The notes: a model not told the origin generated them from the letters alone. DNA of 42,673 nucleotides from Saprospiraceae bacterium (GCA_020630735.1 JAHDIP010000026.1:1-42673); one strand, 5' to 3'; counted from the first letter of the stretch, positions 1 through 10,203 are shown. A program made the numbers and translations.

Positions 1-1
1 C

Positions 2-2270
2 ATTGATTGTGGAGAAGAAATGAGCTTTGATACACCAACAGCAACCGATGAATGTAGTAACGCTACTATAAGCATTGATGGAGAAGATCTCTACTCCGAT
101 GGAGACGATAATTGTATAACTGTTACCCGTAAGTGGAAAGCAATGGATGATTGTGGAAACATATCTACTGCCGTTTCGCAAACCATTACCATTGAAGATA
201 ATGCACCGCCTAGCTACTCTAATATGCCACAAAACAAAGTTATTGGTTGTGGAGAAGCGATGTTATTTGACCCACCAACCGTAACTGATGATTGTGGAAA
301 TGCTAACTTGTATATCAACGGTCAAGACATTTATTCAGATGGACCTGAGAGCTGTCGTACAATAACTCGTAAATGGATCGCATCGGACAATTGTGGAAAT
401 ATTTCAACAGAAGTCTCTCAAATGATTACAGTAGAAGATTATACAAATCCAACAATTGCATTTAATGAAAACATGGAAAATGCGATGGGTTTAAATTCTG
501 CATCGTCTGGTATGATTCAAGAAGTGCCTTGCGACGACATTCCTAATCTAAATGTAAATTTCGAACAATACGTTGATGTATTTGATGATTGTGGAGAAAC
601 AACAGTATACTTTGTCGATGAAATTCAGCAAGTAGGCGAATGTCCTGTTGATGGATTTAAGAAAATTCTAAAATGTACTTGGACAGCCGTAGACGAATGT
701 GATAATCAAGCTTCTGTATTTGTTTTAATGAAAATAGTTGACAATACGCCACCTGTTTATTATAACACTCCAGTTAACAAAACTGTATCGTGCGAAGAAA
801 CTACTAGTTTTAATCCACCTACAGCAACTGACAACTGTAGCGCAGTAAGTTTTATCATTGATGGAGAAGATGTCTATTCAAATACCCCAGATAATTGTAG
901 AACGATTACACGAACATGGAAAGCGATAGACAGTTGTGGTAATGAAGCACAGGCTGTTTCACAAACGATCACAATAGAAGATAATATTGCCCCAAGCTTT
1001 TCTTACCTTCCTGAAAATAAAACAATTGATTGTAGTCAGGAAATGATTTTTAATACACCTGTTTCTGTAGATAATTGTGGTCCTTCGGTAGTAAGTGTTA
1101 GTGGTCAAGATGAGTATTCTGATGATCCTGATGGTTGTAAAACTGTTACACGTAGATGGATAGCAATAGATAATTGTGGAAATATTTCAACGGCTGTCGC
1201 TCAAACAATCACTGTTGAAGATAATACACCTCCTACTATTACATTCAATGAAAATCTAGTGGATATACTTGGAGAAGAAGACCTCTTTTCAGGTATACTT
1301 ATAGAAGCAAGTTGCGATAATATTCCGATATTAAATATCGACTTTGAGCAATTTATTGATGTATCAGACAACTGTAGTAATACAACTGTTTCCTTCCAAG
1401 ACATCTTAGAAGATGAAGGTACTTGTTTAGATGATGGTTTTACAAAACTTTGGAAATGTGAATGGACGGTAGAAGATGAATGTGGTAATACAGCGAAAGC
1501 ACATGTTATGATTAAAATAACTGATCACACGCCCCCTACTTTTGATGAAATACCTGAATCACTTACAATAAATTGCGGAGAAGAATTAACCTTCGCAACT
1601 CCTTCAGCAACGGATAATTGCGGTGATGCTAGCGTCTCGGTTGATGGCGAAGATGTTTATACTACTGAAGATGAAAATTGTACATCAGTAACACGTAAAT
1701 GGAGAGCTGTAGATGATTGCGGAAATCTAACAAATGCCATCTCTCAAACCATTACTATAGATGATACAGAAGCTCCATTATTAGTATTTAATCATCCATA
1801 TTTAGTAAATTTAGAAGGTCCTCCATATATGTTACGCTTTGACTGTGGTGAGGAAATGCTTTTCGAATTAGAAGACGTTACAGCTACCGATAATTGTTCT
1901 ACGCCAGAGCAATCCGTAATTTTAGAAACGAATGGTGATCCATGTATGCGCGAAATAACCTACAGTTGGTTGGCAAGTGATAATTGCAACAATACATCTC
2001 AACTAGATTTAAAAGTTACTGTAATTGATATGCAAATGCCTGTGATTTTAGAAGTGCCTGATGATGTTTCTGTCGATTGTGATAATATTCCTCCACCTGT
2101 TATGCTCATTGCATTTGATGAATGTGAAGGAGAATTGCCTACTTTTTTCGAAGAAGAAAGTACTTACAATATCAATCCTTACAATTATAATATTACTAGA
2201 ACTTGGACGGTTGTTGATCAATGTGGAAACTCAAATTTTGAAACTCAAACTATTCATGTCAGTTGTTCAC
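2..2270 (+). repeat. Tandem HYR/Ig-like protein repeats coded in DNA
   Basis: Successive units recur with a conserved Cys framework (NCG/CGN, D.C.T.TRKW). Two slightly different unit types alternate: short units with (S/N)GxDxYS, and longer units with an ILKCTWTAVDECDN-like end. Codons have diverged between units, so this is an old protein-level repeat rather than a recent DNA expansion. The array continues upstream of the window. Confidence 0.8.
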
Positions 2271-3403
2271 CTCCTGAGTACTGTACATTCACTCAAGGGT
2301 TTTATGGCAATGATGCTGGTAGCTTTGAAGGTCAAACGACAAGAGAAATATTAGAAGACTTATTACAAGATGATCCGCTTACGATAGGTATGTTCGACAA
2401 TACAATTACTATTTCTGAAGCAGATTGTATTTTCAAATTACTTCCATCACAAGGAACTCCACAATTATTAATGTCAGAAGAAGTAGATGCGACATTAGCT
2501 AATGGTTGTTCGGTATATCCAAATCTAATGCATAATTCTGGTAGAATTCGAAATGTATTAGCAGGACAACTTATTACGCTAATGCTAAATACACGATATA
2601 GCGACGATCTTTGCAACCTTCGACTAAAGTATTCTTGCTTAGATATTGCAGAGTCGATTTATAATACACTAGGTATGCATGCTACTGTATGTGACTTAAT
2701 TGATCTAACGAATAATGTTATTGCAGGCTTCAACGATTTCGATCATGCTGGAAGTTTAGGCGAACTCACAACTGCCCTGTCTGGAATAAATAGCTTTTTC
2801 GATGAATGTAAAAGTTGTACAGATGTACCTAACCTAGTTCTACAAGACGATGATGATTTTATTAAGTCAAGAGATTTTGATGCCATAAATATTAATCTTC
2901 GACAAACACAAGTTTATTGGAGTCTTATTGAAACAGACCCTGCAATAAGATATAAATTGGAGAAAAGTATTAAGGATAATCAATTTATAGAAATTGCTTC
3001 AATAGAACAAAAAGAAGAAACATCTAATTTTTATTGGCACCTTGACGAAACTGAAATGGGGATAGTGAATTATTATAGATTAAAGTATATCTATCCTGAT
3101 CATACGATATCATATTCTGACATTGTTGAAGTCAAATTAGATATTCCTGAAAAAACATTTGGTATTTTTCCGAATCCTTTTTACGGTAGTACAGACATAA
3201 AAATACATAGTCCGACAAAAGATGCTATAGAGGTAAGTATTTTTGGTTCGACTGGTATATTGTATTACACCCAATACTTAGAAGGTAGTTTGGTTTATCC
3301 TATTGTACTCAACAATAAAAATTTGGATACGGGTTTCTACTTTGTTAGAATAAGATCGAAAAATAAGGACGATATTATTTTAAAACTAATAGTTCACAAC
3401 TGA
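2..3403 (+). CDS. Giant Cys-rich Ig/HYR-like repeat protein with T9SS sorting domain (5' end outside window)
   Basis: The frame is open from base 2, and the first codons read IDCGEEM, the start of another repeat unit, so the true start lies upstream and this is a 3' fragment of 1133 residues. The first ~750 residues are tandem beta-sandwich-like units with the recurring pattern CGE..F.PP.A.DNCG, then TVTRKW.A.D.CGN, then SQTIT.EDN.PP, resembling HYR/Ig-like adhesin repeats. After them comes a Cys-containing segment starting CTFTQGFYGN. The last ~80 residues (FGIFPNPFYG to the C-terminus) are a type A T9SS sorting domain, which in this phylum directs export across the outer membrane and surface anchoring. 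A probable role is surface adhesion or matrix, but this is inference. A strong terminator follows the stop. Confidence 0.9.
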   Translation: MDCGEEMSFDTPTATDECSNATISIDGEDLYSDGDDNCITVTRKWKAMDDCGNISTAVSQTITIEDNAPPSYSNMPQNKVIGCGEAMLFDPPTVTDDCGNANLYINGQDIYSDGPESCRTITRKWIASDNCGNISTEVSQMITVEDYTNPTIAFNENMENAMGLNSASSGMIQEVPCDDIPNLNVNFEQYVDVFDDCGETTVYFVDEIQQVGECPVDGFKKILKCTWTAVDECDNQASVFVLMKIVDNTPPVYYNTPVNKTVSCEETTSFNPPTATDNCSAVSFIIDGEDVYSNTPDNCRTITRTWKAIDSCGNEAQAVSQTITIEDNIAPSFSYLPENKTIDCSQEMIFNTPVSVDNCGPSVVSVSGQDEYSDDPDGCKTVTRRWIAIDNCGNISTAVAQTITVEDNTPPTITFNENLVDILGEEDLFSGILIEASCDNIPILNIDFEQFIDVSDNCSNTTVSFQDILEDEGTCLDDGFTKLWKCEWTVEDECGNTAKAHVMIKITDHTPPTFDEIPESLTINCGEELTFATPSATDNCGDASVSVDGEDVYTTEDENCTSVTRKWRAVDDCGNLTNAISQTITIDDTEAPLLVFNHPYLVNLEGPPYMLRFDCGEEMLFELEDVTATDNCSTPEQSVILETNGDPCMREITYSWLASDNCNNTSQLDLKVTVIDMQMPVILEVPDDVSVDCDNIPPPVMLIAFDECEGELPTFFEEESTYNINPYNYNITRTWTVVDQCGNSNFETQTIHVSCSPPEYCTFTQGFYGNDAGSFEGQTTREILEDLLQDDPLTIGMFDNTITISEADCIFKLLPSQGTPQLLMSEEVDATLANGCSVYPNLMHNSGRIRNVLAGQLITLMLNTRYSDDLCNLRLKYSCLDIAESIYNTLGMHATVCDLIDLTNNVIAGFNDFDHAGSLGELTTALSGINSFFDECKSCTDVPNLVLQDDDDFIKSRDFDAININLRQTQVYWSLIETDPAIRYKLEKSIKDNQFIEIASIEQKEETSNFYWHLDETEMGIVNYYRLKYIYPDHTISYSDIVEVKLDIPEKTFGIFPNPFYGSTDIKIHSPTKDAIEVSIFGSTGILYYTQYLEGSLVYPIVLNNKNLDTGFYFVRIRSKNKDDIILKLIVHN

Positions 3404-3443
3404 TGTATTTTTAATTAGAAAGCTTAAGCGAGCTTTTGTTTAC

Positions 3444-3477
3444 GGGTATGGCTCTACTGAGTCATACCCTTTTTTTT
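3444..3477 (+). terminator. Rho-independent terminator of the adhesin gene
   Basis: GGGTATG (3444-3450) pairs with CATACCC (3463-3469), extended inward by GCTC/GAGT with one G-T wobble and a TACT loop, and is followed by eight T. A weaker hairpin AAAGCT-taagcg-AGCTTT lies just upstream (3419-3436). The T run touches the stop codon of the convergent carboxylase gene. Confidence 0.85.
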
Positions 3478-5017
3478 ATAGTGGAATATTACTATGTTTC
3501 TTTTTAGGCAAATGTTCTACTTTATTTTCCAGCATAGCAAATGCTTTAATCAGTTTTTCACGCGACACTTCAGGTTGAATAACTTCGTCAATAAACCCTC
3601 GTTGAGTCGCACTATAAGGGTTAGCAAATTTCTCTGCATACTCCGTCTCCTTTTCCAACAATTTTGAAGCTGGATCATCAGCCGCTTTTATTTCTTTTCT
3701 AAAAATAATTTCGCTGGCTCCCTTCGCTCCCATAACCGCAATTTCAGCAGACGGCCAAGCAAAATTTAGGTCTGCTCCGATGTGTTTAGAATTCATTACA
3801 TCATAAGCACCACCATAAGCTTTTCTAGTAATTAAAGTAACTCTTGGTACAGTCGCTTCACTAAAAGCAAAAAGTAATTTAGCACCATTTACTATAATTC
3901 CATTCCACTCTTGATCAGTACCAGGTAAAAATCCAGGCACATCAACCAACACTAATAAAGGTATATTGAAACAATCACAAAAGCGTACAAATCGTGCTGC
4001 TTTTTTAGAACTGTTTACATCCAATACGCCCGCCATACTTACAGGTTGATTAGCAACAAGCCCTACACTCCTACCCGCCAAACGAGCAAAACCAACAACA
4101 ATATTTTCCGCATAGTTCTCATGGATTTCCATGAAACTTTCTTCATCCATTATACCTTCGATAACTTCACGCATATCATACGGTTGGTTGGCACTTGCAG
4201 GTACAATACTTTTTAGTTGTTCTCTTTTTTCATCTCCAATTTCATAAGGAATCATTGGCGCTTTTTCTTCACAGTTTTGAGGCATAAAACTGATTAAGCG
4301 TTTTATCTTTTCGATACAGTCGATATCATTCGCAGCAGTAAGATGTGTAACACCAGATTTGGTCGAATGTGCCGAAGCTCCTCCCAATTCTTCCGCAGTC
4401 ACTTCTTCATTCGTAACAGTTTTTACCACATTTGGTCCAGTAACAAACATATACGATGTACTTTCTACCATTAGTGTAAAATCAGTCATCGCTGGAGAGT
4501 AAACTGCACCTCCTGCACAAGGTCCCATAATCGCAGAAATCTGAGGGATCACACCAGACGATAACACATTGCGATAAAAAATATCAGCATAGCCACCAAG
4601 CGATTTTACCCCTTCCTGAATCCTAGCTCCCCCCGAATCATTAAGACCAATTAAAGGTGCACCAACCTTCATCGCTAAGTCCATGATCTTACAAATTTTC
4701 TCTGCATGCGTTTCTGAAAGCGATCCACCAAAGACAGTAAAATCTTGAGCAAAGACATACACCAATCGCCCATTCACGGTACCATATCCAGTGATCACAC
4801 CATCGCCATAGAAGGTTTGCTTTTCCATTCCAAAATCGGTACTTCGGTGTGTCACCAACATACCTATTTCTTCAAAAGAACCATCATCCATCAAAAAATG
4901 AATACGTTCTCTTGCCGTTAATTTTCCTTTCTGGTGTTGCTTTTCGATTCTCGTTTCACCACCACCAAGCTTAGCTTGTTGAATTTTATCCTGTAGTATA
5001 TTCAGCTTTTTCTCCAT
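3476..5017 (-). CDS. Acyl-CoA (propionyl-CoA type) carboxylase, beta/carboxyltransferase subunit
   Basis: This 513-residue protein matches the full-length biotin-dependent acyl-CoA carboxylase beta subunit, which transfers CO2 from carboxybiotin to propionyl-CoA or a related acyl-CoA in the cytosol. It has both crotonase-like halves: [12 protein letters not shown] followed by [11 protein letters not shown] and [13 protein letters not shown] in the first, and [17 protein letters not shown] and [10 protein letters not shown] in the second. The N-terminus ([23 protein letters not shown]) is typical and supports the ATG at 5017. The biotin carboxylase/biotin carrier subunit is not in the window. 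The gene starts 32 nt inside the end of the upstream methyltransferase gene, so the two are probably translationally coupled. Acyl preference (propionyl versus methylcrotonyl) cannot be settled from sequence alone. Confidence 0.93.
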   Translation of the reverse strand: MEKKLNILQDKIQQAKLGGGETRIEKQHQKGKLTARERIHFLMDDGSFEEIGMLVTHRSTDFGMEKQTFYGDGVITGYGTVNGRLVYVFAQDFTVFGGSLSETHAEKICKIMDLAMKVGAPLIGLNDSGGARIQEGVKSLGGYADIFYRNVLSSGVIPQISAIMGPCAGGAVYSPAMTDFTLMVESTSYMFVTGPNVVKTVTNEEVTAEELGGASAHSTKSGVTHLTAANDIDCIEKIKRLISFMPQNCEEKAPMIPYEIGDEKREQLKSIVPASANQPYDMREVIEGIMDEESFMEIHENYAENIVVGFARLAGRSVGLVANQPVSMAGVLDVNSSKKAARFVRFCDCFNIPLLVLVDVPGFLPGTDQEWNGIIVNGAKLLFAFSEATVPRVTLITRKAYGGAYDVMNSKHIGADLNFAWPSAEIAVMGAKGASEIIFRKEIKAADDPASKLLEKETEYAEKFANPYSATQRGFIDEVIQPEVSREKLIKAFAMLENKVEHLPKKKHSNIPL

Positions 5018-5840
5018 AGTTTTTTTTCTTCAGTTGATCTTCTTTTTTCAAGATGAAGCCCTTACAACAAGAGGCATCTACATTCTTAAATAAAAAGAAA
5101 TCTAATTTTATTAAAGCGTCTGTAAATATTGTTAAAAATGGTTCCTTTGAACTCGGTCGTATTTGTAGTAGTTTCGATTTCTTTTCGCTACTTTGAAGAT
5201 TATTAGAATTAGGTTTTACAATTTTTTGGACAAGCCCAACCCAATACATTTCAGTTAATCCAACAAAATAGCCGCCTAGATTTTGTTCTCTCATGACAGA
5301 AAGATCGTTATTCGTTGCCCAATCTCTGAAATCTTTTTTAGAAATTAAATAGTCGTGCCCAAAGGCATAAGCACCATACGAAATATTTGTTTTAAAAAAA
5401 CTCAATATTCGGTTAATTGGATCATAGGTAAAAGGAAAATCAACCGACGGAAAAGTCATTATAGCTACTCCACCAGGTTTCAACACTCGTTGTATTTCCT
5501 CGATCATTTTAGGGGAATTTCCGACATGTTCAATTACCTCAGTCGATACGATGAGGTCGAAACTATTATCAGGAAAGCTTAGGTCAATTGCATTCTCAAC
5601 CTTGTATTCTATATTTTCGATTCCACTGTTTAATTCTCTTGCAAAAGAAATATCCTCTTCATTGATATCGCAAGAAATCATTTCTTTACAAAAAGAAGAA
5701 ATCATCGGATCATAATCTCCTTCACCGCAACCAAGATTCAGTCCATTATTAAAACTTCGTCTACTCGCCAACTCTTCTAATGCTAGTTTGACAAAACGAT
5801 AACGGGTTCGATATGTAGGGAAAATGAGTTTATAATTCAT
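4986..5840 (-). CDS. Class I SAM-dependent methyltransferase
   Basis: This 284-residue protein has a Rossmann-fold methyltransferase core: motif [13 protein letters not shown], an acidic residue after beta 2 (SCDINEED), and the motif IV region [15 protein letters not shown] followed by [13 protein letters not shown], typical of the Methyltransf_11/25 groups. The first ~30 residues and the C-terminal ~100 do not match a family I know, so the substrate is unknown. It lies 17 nt downstream of the GT39-like gene and overlaps the carboxylase start by 32 nt, so all three are likely one transcript. With a glycosyltransferase-like neighbour, a role in modifying a glycan, lipid or quinone is possible but unproven. 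Confidence 0.85.
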   Translation of the reverse strand: MNYKLIFPTYRTRYRFVKLALEELASRRSFNNGLNLGCGEGDYDPMISSFCKEMISCDINEEDISFARELNSGIENIEYKVENAIDLSFPDNSFDLIVSTEVIEHVGNSPKMIEEIQRVLKPGGVAIMTFPSVDFPFTYDPINRILSFFKTNISYGAYAFGHDYLISKKDFRDWATNNDLSVMREQNLGGYFVGLTEMYWVGLVQKIVKPNSNNLQSSEKKSKLLQIRPSSKEPFLTIFTDALIKLDFFLFKNVDASCCKGFILKKEDQLKKKNYGEKAEYTTG

Positions 5841-5857
5841 TGTTAATTCTCTGACTA

Positions 5858-8101
5858 TTATTTGAGCTTTGCTGCTTGATCGCTGTATTGTTTAGCAGCA
5901 GCAGTATTGCCGGTTGCTTCATAAATTTGAGCTGCTAGTGAATAAGCTTGTTTAAATTTAGGATTCTTTTTAAGTAGATTCTGTAAATTCTCTAAGGCAC
6001 CATTATAATTCTTCTCTTCATTTTGAATCAAAGCCAAATAATAATATGCTAGATAATAATCAGGATTAACTTGAATCATGTGATTATAGTTTTGCCGAGC
6101 CTCTTCTTTTCTATTGGTTCTTAAATAATATAACCCCAAGAGGTTCAGTCCAACAATATTATCTGGAGCTACAACTAAGACTTTATCAATCGCTTTCTTA
6201 GCCCCTTCTATATTGTTACTATTTAATTGAGCATTCGCTAAACCGATAAGCGCTAAATCATTGTCTGGATATTTATTTACTTCAGCAGTAAAATTTTGAA
6301 CAGCCGTTGCCCAATCTTGTTTTTTGACCGCATTCTGCCCCTTATATGCAAATCGGTCTGTGTCTTTCAAAATAGCCAAAAGAGGTACGCCATTGGCATC
6401 AATAGTATGAATGGCTTTACTCGAAGGCCAAGTTCCATCTCTAAGATGTGGTCCTTTTATATACCTTGTAGGAAACAAACCATAATCCCAAGCAGAATCA
6501 TATCGTTTATCATATTTTACATAATTGACCTTCACCATATCTTTGTATTCATCCACAATATAGCGAGAAGCATTATAACTAAAAGTCGTCGCAATTGTAA
6601 TAGGTTCTTTCATGCCCTTATGAATAATCCCTTCACTTTTCAACCAATCAATTCCTTGCTTCAACGTAAGCCCCCAATAATCGGTTTCAAACTTTCCATA
6701 GTTGTTACTTATTCCACCAGATACAGGATTGAAATAAACATATGAGTATGCAGAATTTCGAGCAATAAAAATGGTAGATTCTAAAATCATTAAACCCAAA
6801 ACTCCCCAAACTGCATATTGAGCTATTTTATTCTCTTTTACCCAGTCTTCAAGTGCAGTCCAGGCAAGCACTGCAACTAATACCAAACTTGGATAGACAA
6901 AATTAAAGTGTCTCCAACCATCGTGCAAAACAGAATCTTTAGCGATAACATACACAACAGGGAAAATTGCAGTAAAGAAAACAAGCGAAACAGGGATGAT
7001 AGAATATCGTTCGTATATTTTTTTAAGAACGGCAACTGAACCCAAAAGACCAACTAAGGTAAAAAGTGGTATCGTTCTCCAAATCCATGTAATGATATAG
7101 TGCCAAGCTGTTTTATCAGACATAATATTTTCCCCTTGGAAGAGTACTCGTATCTTAAATCCTAATTTTGAAAACTCTGTCAATGCTTCTAGTGGATGAT
7201 TGAGCGGATCAACTAATGCAAATGGCCAGAAAGCAATACCAACCAAAAAGCCAGCTATCGTTACACCAAAAGTATACATAGCGTATTTACCAACCAGTTT
7301 AAAATCTGTTAACGATTTGAAACCATACTTAAACAAAAAGTGTAAGCCAGCAAACATAAACAAGTAAGCAATAAGCAATAAGCCCCCTGCCCTTGTTGCT
7401 AAACCTAAACCAATACCTAACGATAATCCGATCAAAGTAGACCATTTAGGTTTGGGCATCGACTTTAAGAGTTGCACGATAAAGTACAGCGTAATAACTG
7501 TTCCCGCTGCAAAGGGTATATCCTTGGGGTTCATCATGGCATGACCAAGAAAACGGGGTGAACAAAACATGAACACCATTGCCAATAATGCAGCCCTCCT
7601 ACCTGCTATTTCTTTTGCTAATAAGGCTGTAAATAATAAGACCAGAAATCCTAAAAAGGCATTGAATAAGTGGCGAATATTATGATAAGCGAGGTTTTCT
7701 TTTGTGTAGCCAAGCGCATTACTCGTCACACCTGTTACGATATCGAAGAAACCACCGTAATAGCGCATATTTCCTTTTGTCATGGTAGTCGCAGTAGTAT
7801 CGGTTCCTCCAGTTGCATACCAGTTGACTAAAGCATCGGAGTAGTTATTTTGCCAAATATCATCTCCATTTATCCCTGTTCGTAAAGACAGAAGCAGCAT
7901 CAATACCAATATCAAAGCAGCAAGACCATTAAATATCTTATCATATAATGGGTCTTTATCTGTTACGATGGGCGGACGATCAATTTCTCTAGGTTGACTG
8001 ACCTTTGGAGCTACACTTTTAGGCTTAGTTTTTACTTTCGTAGAACTAGTTTTTGCCTTAGAAATGCTTTTTTTGGGTGGTTTTTGCTTTTTTTTACTCA
8101 T
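5858..8101 (-). CDS. Multi-pass GT39/ArnT-like glycosyltransferase with C-terminal TPRs
   Basis: This 747-residue protein has a Lys/Pro/Ser-rich cytosolic N-terminus (~50 residues), then about ten hydrophobic helices. The first loop contains GINGDDIWQNNYSDAL, where an acidic pair after helix 1 recalls the catalytic loop of lipid-phosphate-dependent GT-C transferases. Later comes SPRFLGHAMMNPKDIPFA. A soluble domain follows from about residue 470, and residues ~600-745 hold at least four TPRs (for example LALIGLANAQLNSNNIEGA and YLAYYYLALIQNEEKNYNGAL). GT39-like proteins move sugars from polyprenyl phosphates to protein or lipid A. The exact substrate cannot be read here. It is the first gene of the minus-strand trio. 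Confidence 0.75.
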   Translation of the reverse strand: MSKKKQKPPKKSISKAKTSSTKVKTKPKSVAPKVSQPREIDRPPIVTDKDPLYDKIFNGLAALILVLMLLLSLRTGINGDDIWQNNYSDALVNWYATGGTDTTATTMTKGNMRYYGGFFDIVTGVTSNALGYTKENLAYHNIRHLFNAFLGFLVLLFTALLAKEIAGRRAALLAMVFMFCSPRFLGHAMMNPKDIPFAAGTVITLYFIVQLLKSMPKPKWSTLIGLSLGIGLGLATRAGGLLLIAYLFMFAGLHFLFKYGFKSLTDFKLVGKYAMYTFGVTIAGFLVGIAFWPFALVDPLNHPLEALTEFSKLGFKIRVLFQGENIMSDKTAWHYIITWIWRTIPLFTLVGLLGSVAVLKKIYERYSIIPVSLVFFTAIFPVVYVIAKDSVLHDGWRHFNFVYPSLVLVAVLAWTALEDWVKENKIAQYAVWGVLGLMILESTIFIARNSAYSYVYFNPVSGGISNNYGKFETDYWGLTLKQGIDWLKSEGIIHKGMKEPITIATTFSYNASRYIVDEYKDMVKVNYVKYDKRYDSAWDYGLFPTRYIKGPHLRDGTWPSSKAIHTIDANGVPLLAILKDTDRFAYKGQNAVKKQDWATAVQNFTAEVNKYPDNDLALIGLANAQLNSNNIEGAKKAIDKVLVVAPDNIVGLNLLGLYYLRTNRKEEARQNYNHMIQVNPDYYLAYYYLALIQNEEKNYNGALENLQNLLKKNPKFKQAYSLAAQIYEATGNTAAAKQYSDQAAKLK

Positions 8102-8123
8102 TTATTCTTTAAAATAGTGCTTA

Positions 8124-8286
8124 AGAACCTGTTTAAAAAATGTACTAAGCTGAGAACTGTCTAATTTTATGGCATACTTCGTTACTCAAATAGTCATTTA
8201 TCCAGATAAATTCCCATTTTCGTGCCTTGTCTGCCCTGTAAATGAACCTAGTTTCAGCAATAGCAACTAATTTTTAAAAAGGTTCT
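8124..8286. repeat. 163 bp imperfect palindromic element (MITE-like)
   Basis: The left end AGAACCTGTTTAAAAA and the right end TTTTTAAAAAGGTTCT are inverted copies with one mismatch. The similarity continues inward imperfectly (left AACTGTCTAATTTTATGGCA versus reverse complement of right AACTAGGTTCATTTACAGGG). At the centre is a hairpin, ATTTATC-CA-GATAAAT (8196-8211). No ORF is present. It lies just upstream of the GT39-like gene start. It is probably a non-autonomous mobile element or REPIN-like sequence; family identity unknown. Confidence 0.65.
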
Positions 8287-8431
8287 AAAAATCGTGGCAA
8301 GATAAAAAAATTTATACCTGATTTTGAATTTTATACAAAGCAATACGCTATTATGTTACATAATAAGCTTTCTATATTCGTAATCAGTAGATTTATCTGA
8401 TAAAAAAGACTAATATAAGTGTCAAAAGTAC

Positions 8432-8439
8432 TATTTTTG
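8432..8439 (+). promoter_or_regulatory. Bacteroidota -7 promoter box for the aminotransferase gene
   Basis: TATTTTTG fits the TAnnTTTG -7 consensus. No clear TTTG -33 box lies 19-20 nt upstream. It predicts a ~155 nt A/T-rich leader before the ATG at 8600, in which I see no strong hairpin. Confidence 0.4.
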
Positions 8440-8599
8440 CAGTCGCAACAAAAACAATTCCTAGTCGTTTATCATTAGAATAAAAGTAAAAATTATTTTA
8501 ATCCTTTTGTTGTCAGTTCAAACTGCAAATCCTACTTTTTAACTTTTATTTACATTTTAATTTTTAATTACTTTTCTTTTTACTTACAAATAATAAAAA

Positions 8600-9808
8600 A
8601 TGCCAGTTACGACATCATCGCCTTTATCGCAACGTTTGCAACGAATGTCAGAATCAGCCACGATCAAGATGGCTCAAAAAGCACGTGATCTTCGTGCACA
8701 AGGACATAATGTAATTAGCCTAAGTCTTGGAGAACCAGACTTTGATACACCTCAACATATCAAGGATGCAGCCATGAAGGCTCTGCAAGCAGGATATACA
8801 AAATATACACCTGTACCTGGATTAGTAGAATTGCGAGAAGCAATCGTCAATAAATTTAAAAGAGATAATGAATTAGAATTTGATATTAGTCAAATCGTAG
8901 TATCTAATGGTGCAAAACAATCGATTGCCAACATAAGCCTAGCTCTTTTAGATGATGGTGATGAGGTCGTTATCCTTGCGCCTTATTGGGTTTCTTATTT
9001 CGAAATCGTAAAAATGGCTGGCGGTGTTCCTGTAATGGTAACGGCTGGTATCGAAGATGATTTTAAAGTAAGTGCAGAACAAGTGGAAGCCGCAATTACC
9101 GATAAGACCAAGTTCATTTTATTTTCTTCTCCTTGCAACCCTACTGGTTCTGTTTATGAAAAAGATGAATTAGAAGCTATAGCTAATGTAGTGGCAAAGC
9201 ATGAGAATTTATATATCGTTTCTGACGAAATTTATGAGTATATCAATTTTACTGGAAACCATGTAAGTATTGGTGCATTCGAAAATGTAAAAGATCGTAC
9301 CGTTACAGTAAATGGTTTCTCAAAAGGCTTTGCAATGACTGGCTGGCGTTTGGGTTATATTGGTGCGCCTAAATGGATTGCTGCTGCCTGTAGTAAAATC
9401 CAAGGTCAATTTACTTCTGGTGCAACTGCTTTTGGTCAAATGGCTGCAGCTCATGCGCTTAACTCTAGCCTAGAACCGACTTATCATATGAACGAGGCCT
9501 TCAAAAAAAGAAGAGCTATCGTTACAGATTTGTTAGGTAAAATTCCTGGTGTAAAAGTAAACAATCCACAAGGTGCATTTTATGTTTTTCCTGACATTAG
9601 CCACTTCTTTGGTAAAAGTGATGGAACAACTACAATCAATAATTCAAGTGAATTTTGCGAGTATGTTTTGGAAAAGGCACACGTGGCAGTTGTTGCTGGT
9701 TCTGCATTTGGTGCAGACAAATGTTTCCGTATTTCGTATGCTGCTTCCGAAGAAGAATTAAGAGAAGCTATCTCTAGAATTGGTGAAGCACTTTCGAACT
9801 TGAAATAA
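8600..9808 (+). CDS. Class I PLP-dependent aspartate/aromatic aminotransferase
   Basis: This 402-residue protein has the normal length and motifs of fold-type I aminotransferase subgroup I-gamma. It shows SLGEPDFDTP near the N-terminus, YTPVPGLVELREAI, SSPCNPTGSVY (Asn for the PLP ring), VSDEIYEYI (Asp for the pyridine nitrogen) and GFSKGFAMTGWRLGY with the Schiff-base Lys at residue 242. CFRISYAAS holds the Arg that binds the substrate carboxylate. It transfers amino groups between aspartate (or prephenate/aromatic acids) and 2-oxoglutarate in the cytosol. Monocistronic by context: upstream promoter box and long leader, hairpin terminator after the stop. Confidence 0.93.
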   Translation: MPVTTSSPLSQRLQRMSESATIKMAQKARDLRAQGHNVISLSLGEPDFDTPQHIKDAAMKALQAGYTKYTPVPGLVELREAIVNKFKRDNELEFDISQIVVSNGAKQSIANISLALLDDGDEVVILAPYWVSYFEIVKMAGGVPVMVTAGIEDDFKVSAEQVEAAITDKTKFILFSSPCNPTGSVYEKDELEAIANVVAKHENLYIVSDEIYEYINFTGNHVSIGAFENVKDRTVTVNGFSKGFAMTGWRLGYIGAPKWIAAACSKIQGQFTSGATAFGQMAAAHALNSSLEPTYHMNEAFKKRRAIVTDLLGKIPGVKVNNPQGAFYVFPDISHFFGKSDGTTTINNSSEFCEYVLEKAHVAVVAGSAFGADKCFRISYAASEEELREAISRIGEALSNLK

Positions 9809-9838
9809 AAATCTTTAATAAAAATATATACCAGAGTC

Positions 9839-9873
9839 ATCCCGAATTTTCGATTAGAAGGTTCGGGATTTCT
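9839..9873 (+). terminator. Terminator of the aminotransferase gene
   Basis: ATCCCGAA (9839-9846) pairs with TTCGGGAT (9862-9869), with an inner TTC/GAA stem around a GATTA loop and a short T-rich tail (TTCTT). Confidence 0.6.
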
Positions 9874-9947
9874 TATATCAAGAATGAAATTATACAGAAG
9901 AAAATCAACTGATAGCTTCCAAGTCAACTCCTCTATTCAGGATAAAA

Positions 9948-10166
9948 TCATGCCTTATCCCTATTATTGAGTGGAATAATAAACACCTGTATCAATGGAA
10001 TTACTAAAATGATTCTAGTGAGCAAATACATCCACGGCATTCCACATACAATCATTAAAAACATAATTCCTTTACTTCCACCATTTATTAGGCCTAAGTC
10101 TTCATACCAAAATTGATTTGGTAGCCCTGCTAAGAAAAGTTCAAGCATAAGTAAGCCTATATACAT
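9948..10166 (-). CDS. Small hypothetical membrane protein
   Basis: This 72-residue ORF is made of two hydrophobic stretches (IGLLMLELFLAGL and KGIMFLMIVCGMPWMYLLTRIILVIPL) joined by a polar FWYEDLGLINGGS loop, a plausible two-helix inner-membrane protein. The frame stays open upstream to base 10257 with a coding-like DWRSTKFNFLFVL but no ATG/GTG/TTG there, so the ATG at 10166 is used. It follows another small membrane ORF on the same strand and may be its operon partner. No recognised family. Confidence 0.45.
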   Translation of the reverse strand: MYIGLLMLELFLAGLPNQFWYEDLGLINGGSKGIMFLMIVCGMPWMYLLTRIILVIPLIQVFIIPLNNRDKA

Positions 10167-10203
10167 CAGTACAAATAAAAAATTGAATTTTGTTGATCGC
10201 CAA

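Noticed and set aside
2061-2354. 97-codon ORF overlapping the adhesin
   Set aside because: Out-of-frame shadow inside a conserved repeat protein.
6296-6745. 149-codon ORF on the plus strand
   Set aside because: Shadow of the GT39-TPR gene; no family features and the real gene has clear helices and TPRs on the other strand.
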